This document shows positions 12,680 through 17,082 of a stretch of 17,082 bases of DNA, one piece after another. Made by a program: the position numbers and the translations under genes. Within the stretch, counting starts at the first letter, position 1. Every line of letters starts with the position of its first letter. The notes beneath the pieces are model-generated. The model saw only the letters and a list, made by a program, of their open reading frames with translations. It did not search any database and had not been told where the DNA came from. The DNA is from Chloroflexota bacterium (GTDB lineage: Bacteria > Chloroflexota > Limnocylindria > Limnocylindrales > CSP1-4): positions 1 to 17,082 of the forward strand of contig JADGQG010000016.1 of assembly GCA_017882025.1 (NCBI GenBank), in the 5' to 3' direction.

Positions 12680-14704
12680 GCCGAGCGCGGCAGGCGGCGC
12701 GGCGTGGTCCTCGGCCGGGCGCTGGGCCCGGAAACCTGGGGTGGCCGCGGCCGGTCGCATCTCGGTCCGCAGGCGACGCACCAGCTCCGCGACCTGCTCG
12801 TAGCGCCCGAACGACGGCATCACGTAGGTGCCGGCCACCGCGCTCCCCACGTCGCGAAGCAGGGCCAGCGCCGTCTCCAGGCCGACCTCAGCGGCCGCCT
12901 CGCCGGCCGCCCGCATCGCCGCGCGCGTCATCTCGGGGATCGTGATCCCGGGGACCTCGTGGTGGAGGAACTCGGCGTGCCGGCTCGACTGGAGCGGCAG
13001 GATGCCGAGGAGCAGCGGGACAGGGAAGCCGCCCGGCCCAAAGCGGCGCCGTGCCTCGGCGAGCATCGCCTCCACCTGCGCCGCGTCGAAGAGCGGCTGC
13101 GTCATGACGAGCTGCGCGCCTGCCTCGAGCTTCTGCGCCAGCCGGTCCCACTCGCGAGCAGGATTCTCGGCCGTCGGGTCGAGGGCGCAGGCGATGGTAA
13201 AGCCGGCCCGGCCGCCGATCGGGGCGCCGGCCTCGTCCTCGCCGCGATTGAGCCGGGCGAGGATCCGTACCAGGCCGATGGAGTCGACGTCCCAGACGCC
13301 CGTCCCGGTGGGGTAGTCGCCCACGCGCGGCGGATCGCCGGTGAGGGCCAGGATGTTCCGGACGCCCAGCGCGTGCGCCCCGAGCAGCTCCGATTCGAGG
13401 GCCATCAGGTTCCGGTCGCGGGTCGTGAGGTGGACGACGCACTCGAGGTCCAGGTCGTGCTGGATCCCGAACGCCACCGCCAGGGCCCCCATGCGGACGC
13501 GCGCCATCGCCGAGTCGCTGATGTTGACGCAGTCGGTCCCGGCCGCGGCGAGGAGGCGCGCCGCGTCCACGGTCCGCTCGATCCGGATCGAGCGGGGCGG
13601 ATCGATCTCCACGGAGATGACGTAGGCCCCGGCCCGGAGCTTCCCGAGCAGCGCGGTCGGGGCGGGGACGTCGACCGCAGCGGGCTCGATCCCGGTCGGA
13701 GGCGTGGCACGCGGCGTCTCCACGAGCGCGGGCCGCCGCGTCGTGCGCTCGGTTGGCTCGCCGGATGCGCCTTCTGCAGAGATCGACCGGTCCACCGCCG
13801 CTCGCATCGCGGCGACGTGCGCCGGCGTGGTCCCGCAGCAGCCGCCAACGATCCGCGCACCGGCCGCCAGCGCGAGGGGCACGACCTCGCCGAACCACGC
13901 CGGGTCCGCGGCATAGACGAACTGGCCCTCGATCCGCTGCGGCAGCCCCGCGTTCGGCATGAACGAGCCCGGCAGCCCGTGGCGTCCCGGGTCCATCCGG
14001 CCCAGCGCGTCGAGCGAGGCGCTGGGGCCCACGCCGCAGTTGACCCCCAGCGCATCAACGCCGGCACCGGCAAGCACCGCTGCCGCGACTTCCGGCGTCC
14101 GGCCGTCGGCGAGGACCAGCTCCTCGCCGAACGTCATCGACGCGATGACCGGCAGGCCGGTCGCGGCCCGGACCTCGCCGATCGCAAGGAGGAGCTGGTC
14201 GAAGTCGTGGAATGTCTCGAGGATCAGCAGGTCCACCCCGCCTTCCAGGAGCCCGTCGAGCTGCTCGCGGAACGCGGCCCGGGCGGCCGCGTCGCCCACA
14301 CCCAGGTCGCCGTGGGCGGGACGGCCCAGGGGTCCAATCGACCCCGCGACCAGGGCATCGCGCCCTGCAACGTCACGGGCCTCGCGCGCGAGCTGGGCTG
14401 CCCGCCGGTTCAGCCGCGCGGTGAGATCGCCGAAGCCCCAGCCCGCGAGCCGAATGCGGTTTGCGCCGAAGGTCGCCGTCTCCACGATGTCCGCGCCCGC
14501 GTCGAGGTATTCACGGTGGATCGTGCCCACGAGGTCCGGCCGCGAGAGGACCAGCTCGTCGAGGCAGGCGCGCTGCGGGATTCCGCGTGAGAAGAGGAGC
14601 GTGCCGGTGGCGCCGTCGGCGACGAGCGGCCGGCCGGCCAGGCGCGCCCGGAACCGGTCGCGCTCCGACGTGCGGATCTGCCCGGGATCTCCACCCTCGC
14701 TCAT
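12677..14704 (-). CDS. Fused homocysteine S-methyltransferase / 5,10-methylenetetrahydrofolate reductase (YitJ-like)
   Basis: A 675-residue cytosolic two-domain enzyme. Residues about 15-305 are a homocysteine S-methyltransferase barrel: DGATGT at 30-35, ETATFGANRIRL (75-86), and the zinc ligands Cys223 (VNCG) and Cys289/Cys290 (GGCCGTTPAH). A Pro/Thr-rich linker spans 310-350. Residues about 352-650 are a MetF-type flavoprotein reductase (VISVEIDPPRS, then LALTGDPPRVGDYPTGTGVW and AQLVMTQPLFD), which makes 5-methyl-tetrahydrofolate. The fusion matches the Bacillus YitJ architecture, linking one-carbon supply to methionine formation. The folate- and cobalamin-binding modules of full MetH are absent, so the methyl donor of the first domain is unclear. 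A C-terminal Ala/Pro tail of about 25 residues looks unstructured. The start has no ribosome site but a TAGGAT 6 nt upstream. Confidence 0.92.
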   Translation of the reverse strand: MSEGGDPGQIRTSERDRFRARLAGRPLVADGATGTLLFSRGIPQRACLDELVLSRPDLVGTIHREYLDAGADIVETATFGANRIRLAGWGFGDLTARLNRRAAQLAREARDVAGRDALVAGSIGPLGRPAHGDLGVGDAAARAAFREQLDGLLEGGVDLLILETFHDFDQLLLAIGEVRAATGLPVIASMTFGEELVLADGRTPEVAAAVLAGAGVDALGVNCGVGPSASLDALGRMDPGRHGLPGSFMPNAGLPQRIEGQFVYAADPAWFGEVVPLALAAGARIVGGCCGTTPAHVAAMRAAVDRSISAEGASGEPTERTTRRPALVETPRATPPTGIEPAAVDVPAPTALLGKLRAGAYVISVEIDPPRSIRIERTVDAARLLAAAGTDCVNISDSAMARVRMGALAVAFGIQHDLDLECVVHLTTRDRNLMALESELLGAHALGVRNILALTGDPPRVGDYPTGTGVWDVDSIGLVRILARLNRGEDEAGAPIGGRAGFTIACALDPTAENPAREWDRLAQKLEAGAQLVMTQPLFDAAQVEAMLAEARRRFGPGGFPVPLLLGILPLQSSRHAEFLHHEVPGITIPEMTRAAMRAAGEAAAEVGLETALALLRDVGSAVAGTYVMPSFGRYEQVAELVRRLRTEMRPAAATPGFRAQRPAEDHAAPPAALG

Positions 14705-14710
14705 CCGGCC

Positions 14711-14716
14711 ATCCTA
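14711..14716 (-). promoter_or_regulatory. Candidate -10 element of a leaderless transcript (methyltransferase/reductase gene)
   Basis: Minus-strand TAGGAT lies 6 nt before the ATG at 14704 in the 58-bp gap after the decarboxylase gene. There is no Shine-Dalgarno. At 17 bp upstream the hexamer is CTGGTC, a poor -35 match. Confidence 0.4.
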
Positions 14717-14762
14717 CCGTGCGCGGCGCGGCCGACCAGCCGGGGCCCGCTTCCGACGGCCG

Positions 14763-16337
14763 TCAGCCGAGCGAGGCTAGTCCGCCGCGCCGACGGGCGA
14801 GCGTCAGCGAGCCGTCGACCTCTACGAACACCTCGGGCGGCCGCGGCCGGCCGTTGTACGTGGAGCGCATCGCGGCGCCGTACGCCCCCGTGTCGCGGAT
14901 CGCGACCAGGTCCCCCCGCCGGAGCGGCGGCAGCCGGTGCTCGCCGAACGTGTCGGTCGACTCGCAGATCGGGCCGTCAACGCGCACGAGCGGCCAGCCG
15001 GTCCCCGTGCTCGCCTCGTCGAGCCGCTGCGAGTGCCCGGTTGCCGCCTGGCGGGCGGCGCGGATCGCGTCTCGATCGGCGGCCGCCGCGCCCCAGGCCG
15101 CGGACCTGCCGGTTTGGACCGCCTCCAGCGCCGAGGCCACGGCGCGTCCCCGCGAGGTGAGCGCAACGACCGCGTGCTCGGCGCCGTAGAGCGCGGGCCG
15201 CACCAGCTCCGTCATCCCCGCGTCGATCACGACCAGCCGCTCCGCGCGATCGTCCGTTCGCGCCTCGCGCGGCACCAGAGCAAGGCTGAGCGGTCCGGAC
15301 CGGTCCAGCCGGGCGGGCTCGCCGGGCGGCCCGATCCGCTCTCGGACGTGGAGGACGCGCGCCACGATCCAACCTGCGCGCGCCACCAGCACGCGGCCGG
15401 GCTCGACCGCGAGGCGGTCCGGGCGCCGGTCCGCCGGAATGGCCGCCAGGAGCGCGGGGAGCTCCTGGGCAAAGCGGCCCGGGTCCGGCACCGGCACGCC
15501 AAGCGGCGCGACGGGGAAGCCGCCGCCGACGTCGAGCGTGTCGAATGTCGGCAGCCCGCCGCGCAGGAGCGCAAGCAGCGCGAGCCCCCGTCGGACCGCG
15601 TCCCGCCACGCACCGGCGGCGCCCAGCTGCGATCCGACGTGGAGGTGAAGGCCGCGAAACCGGAGCGGCCCGTCCGGCCCGCCGCCCGCATCGAGCGCGG
15701 CCGCCATCTCGTCCGCGGTGAGTCCGAACTTCGAGACGGCCGCGCCGGTCGCCAGGCCTCGGTGCGTCTCGGGGTCGACCTCGGGATTGAGCCGGAGGAG
15801 CACGTCCACGCGGAGTCGAGCGTCGCCGACTGCGGGGCCTCGGCCGGTGGGCACCTGCCCTGACGCGGCCGCGCGCGCGGTGGCCGTCATCCGGTCGTCG
15901 ATCGCCCGGACGGCGCGCGCCAGGGCGGCGGCCTCGTCCGCCGATTCCAGCGCGACCCAATGGAGCGGCACGCCGGCGGCGGCGGCCCGGGCGGCCGCCC
16001 GGAGGTCCGCGTCGGTCTTGCCGATTCCCTCCAGCGTGATGTCGGCGTTCGGGACGCCGGCCCGCGTTGCGAGCGCCCACTCCCCGCACGAAACGACGTT
16101 CGCGCCAAACCCCAGCCCGGCGAGGCGTGCCACCAGGGCCGGGAGGTCGTTTGCCTTCAGCGAGTAGCGTCGCTCCCAGGGCGCCGGGAAGGCCGAGCCG
16201 ACGGCCGCCGCGGCCGCTTCCACGGACGCGATGTCGGTGACGTAGGCCGGCGTGCCGTACCGTCGCGCGATCTCCCGAAGGGCGGGCGCGAGGACCCCCA
16301 GCCGGTCGCGACCTTCGCCGGGCGGCGCCGGGTCCAC
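14763..16337 (-). CDS. lysA: Diaminopimelate decarboxylase-like PLP enzyme, enlarged
   Basis: A 524-residue fold-type III PLP decarboxylase, predicted to convert meso-diaminopimelate to L-lysine in the cytosol. The PLP lysine is Lys61 in RRYSLKAND. Other family motifs are HLHVGSQ (231-237), DVGGGFPV (269-276), VEPGRVLVARAG (311-322), the partner-subunit CESTDTFGE (458-466) and DTGAYGAAM with YNGRPRPPE (482-502). Typical family members have about 420 residues. The extra length is mainly an Ala/Arg-rich insert at about 395-450, between the MTELVRPALYGAEH strand and the CES motif, and a smaller one at about 148-172. Homologous decarboxylases acting on ornithine, arginine or carboxynorspermidine share the fold, but the motifs fit LysA best. 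The start is GTG, 4 bp after the upstream stop, with no strong ribosome site; translational coupling is likely. Confidence 0.88.
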   Translation of the reverse strand: MDPAPPGEGRDRLGVLAPALREIARRYGTPAYVTDIASVEAAAAAVGSAFPAPWERRYSLKANDLPALVARLAGLGFGANVVSCGEWALATRAGVPNADITLEGIGKTDADLRAAARAAAAGVPLHWVALESADEAAALARAVRAIDDRMTATARAAASGQVPTGRGPAVGDARLRVDVLLRLNPEVDPETHRGLATGAAVSKFGLTADEMAAALDAGGGPDGPLRFRGLHLHVGSQLGAAGAWRDAVRRGLALLALLRGGLPTFDTLDVGGGFPVAPLGVPVPDPGRFAQELPALLAAIPADRRPDRLAVEPGRVLVARAGWIVARVLHVRERIGPPGEPARLDRSGPLSLALVPREARTDDRAERLVVIDAGMTELVRPALYGAEHAVVALTSRGRAVASALEAVQTGRSAAWGAAAADRDAIRAARQAATGHSQRLDEASTGTGWPLVRVDGPICESTDTFGEHRLPPLRRGDLVAIRDTGAYGAAMRSTYNGRPRPPEVFVEVDGSLTLARRRGGLASLG

Positions 16338-16341
16338 GCCG

Positions 16342-16752
16342 TCAGTCCGGGATGACCATGCGCGCGAGGGCCGAGACGATGCCGACGACGATCGAGCCGA
16401 TCAACGCAGCCACGAGCGTCGCCTGGGTCAGCAGGTGTGGTGGGAAGTCACCGACCCGTATGTTGCCGCCCATCTGGTTCGAGATCCAGGCTGTGCCCAG
16501 GAAGAGCACCGCGTTCAGCACGACCCCGGCCAGCCCGAGGGTCAGCAGCGAGATCGGCATGGAGATGATCTTCACCGTCGGCTTGACCAAGGCGTTCGCC
16601 ACGCCGAAGACGAGCGCCACGATCCCGAAGGTCACGAGGTCGGCCGGGAGCTTCGCGAACGCCGACGATGGGATCGTGATCCCCGGGACGACCCGCGCGG
16701 CGACCCAGAGGGCGATGCCCGCGGCGATAAGGCTGCCGATGAACCCCTTCAC
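16342..16752 (-). CDS. Four-helix membrane protein of the PF04020 'phage holin' family
   Basis: A 136-residue membrane protein with four hydrophobic segments (about 3-22, 40-60, 67-92, 111-132). The middle carries NALVKPTVKIISMPISLLTLG (the NAxxKPxxK and LTLG elements of PF04020), followed by VVLNAVLF. The family name comes from resemblance to holins, but most members are chromosomal single genes of unknown role. Nothing in this neighbourhood is phage-like. The start is GTG, supported by GGAGG 7 nt upstream. It is the first gene of a tight pair with the decarboxylase gene, which begins 4 bp after its stop. Confidence 0.85.
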   Translation of the reverse strand: MKGFIGSLIAAGIALWVAARVVPGITIPSSAFAKLPADLVTFGIVALVFGVANALVKPTVKIISMPISLLTLGLAGVVLNAVLFLGTAWISNQMGGNIRVGDFPPHLLTQATLVAALIGSIVVGIVSALARMVIPD

Positions 16753-16759
16753 GCTGCTC

Positions 16760-16764
16760 CCTCC
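16760..16764 (-). promoter_or_regulatory. Shine-Dalgarno supporting a GTG start
   Basis: Minus-strand GGAGG within a GGGAGGGAG run lies 7 nt before the GTG at 16752. It fixes the non-ATG start of the four-helix membrane protein. Confidence 0.65.
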
Positions 16765-16887
16765 CGGTGGTTTGCGTCCCCGCGGGCGTCGCCCCCGGCG
16801 GTCGTCCCGCGATCATCCCACGCCGCGTCCACTACCCAGGCTGCCGGATCCACCACCGGGCTGCCGGGGCGGACAGGGCGGCGCGGC

Positions 16888-17082
16888 TTACCGGAGGAGG
16901 AAGCCGGTCCCGATTGGGTCGGCCGGGTCCAGGGTGAACTCGTGGCGCCCGGTCAGGTGGGCGCGCCCCTCCACCTCGGTGATGACTGCCGCCCGCCCGG
17001 CGACCGTGGTCGTGCCCACGATGCGACCCGCGAACACGGAGTCGACGATGCTCCGGTGGCGGAGTTCCTCGCCGGCACGGAG
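16888..17082 (-). CDS. Proline racemase / hydroxyproline epimerase family protein, C-terminal end only
   Basis: Minus-strand frame open to the right edge; the last 64 residues and the TAA stop are present. The segments GEELRHRSIV, TEVEGRAHLTGRHEFTL and DPADPIGTGFLLR match the C-terminal end of proline racemase family enzymes: proline racemase, 4-hydroxyproline 2-epimerase and trans-3-hydroxy-L-proline dehydratase. The two catalytic positions (Cys/Cys or Thr/Cys) that separate these activities are upstream, outside the window, so the reaction cannot be chosen. It ends 135 bp before the next gene, so it may be a separate unit. Confidence 0.8.
   Translation of the reverse strand, partial: LRAGEELRHRSIVDSVFAGRIVGTTTVAGRAAVITEVEGRAHLTGRHEFTLDPADPIGTGFLLR

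Noticed and set aside
12401..14590. 729-codon open frame on the plus strand opposite the methyltransferase/reductase gene
   Set aside because: Low-complexity Arg/Ala/Gly-rich product without motifs; antisense shadow of a gene with full catalytic motifs.
16342..16752. Phage remnant suggested by the 'phage holin' family name
   Set aside because: No endolysin, structural, integrase or attachment-site signal is near; PF04020 members are widespread chromosomal genes.
1..17082. tRNA, rRNA, riboswitch, CRISPR array or insertion sequence
   Set aside because: No cloverleaf-like, conserved rRNA, spaced-repeat or transposase signal was seen on reading both strands; intergenic gaps are all under 300 bp.

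Overview
The window is very GC-rich and densely coded, with every recognisable gene complete except one at each edge. The best guess for the host is a Chloroflexota bacterium of the Limnocylindria/Ellin6529 kind. The main support is a LysM membrane protein whose N-terminal cysteine motif I associate with that phylum; high GC, lipobox and cell-wall genes fit. The assignment is inference, not proven from the sequence.

Left half (1-8821, all minus strand, read right to left): one apparent six-gene operon for sugar capture. It encodes a lipoprotein sugar-binding protein, two MalF/MalG-type permeases, a secreted glucoamylase-like enzyme (PF10091; GH144-like), a GH39-like glycosidase with an FN3-like domain, and a large GH94-type phosphorylase that runs off the left edge. 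Gaps between genes are 1, 13, 51, 12 and about -35 bp. The combination of a secreted GH144-type enzyme, an ABC oligosaccharide importer and a GH94 phosphorylase resembles known beta-1,2-glucan (sophoro-oligosaccharide) utilisation loci. The model is outside cleavage, lipoprotein capture, import, then cytosolic phosphorolysis to glucose 1-phosphate. No importer ATPase and no regulator are present in the window.

Middle (8822-10899): a 231-bp divergent intergenic region with a perfect 7-3-7 inverted repeat, then a plus-strand DrrA/DrrB-type ABC-2 exporter pair joined by an ATGA overlap.

Right half (10900-17082): a plus-strand LysM protein with a four-cysteine cytoplasmic head, convergent with a minus-strand group. 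That group is, in transcription order, the C-terminus of a proline racemase family protein (edge), a four-helix PF04020 membrane protein, an enlarged diaminopimelate decarboxylase, a fused homocysteine methyltransferase/methylenetetrahydrofolate reductase, and a small NTF2-like protein. Three genes here lack a Shine-Dalgarno sequence and instead carry a TANNNT hexamer 6-7 nt before the ATG, suggesting leaderless transcripts. No RNA genes, insertion sequences, CRISPR arrays or phage modules were seen.
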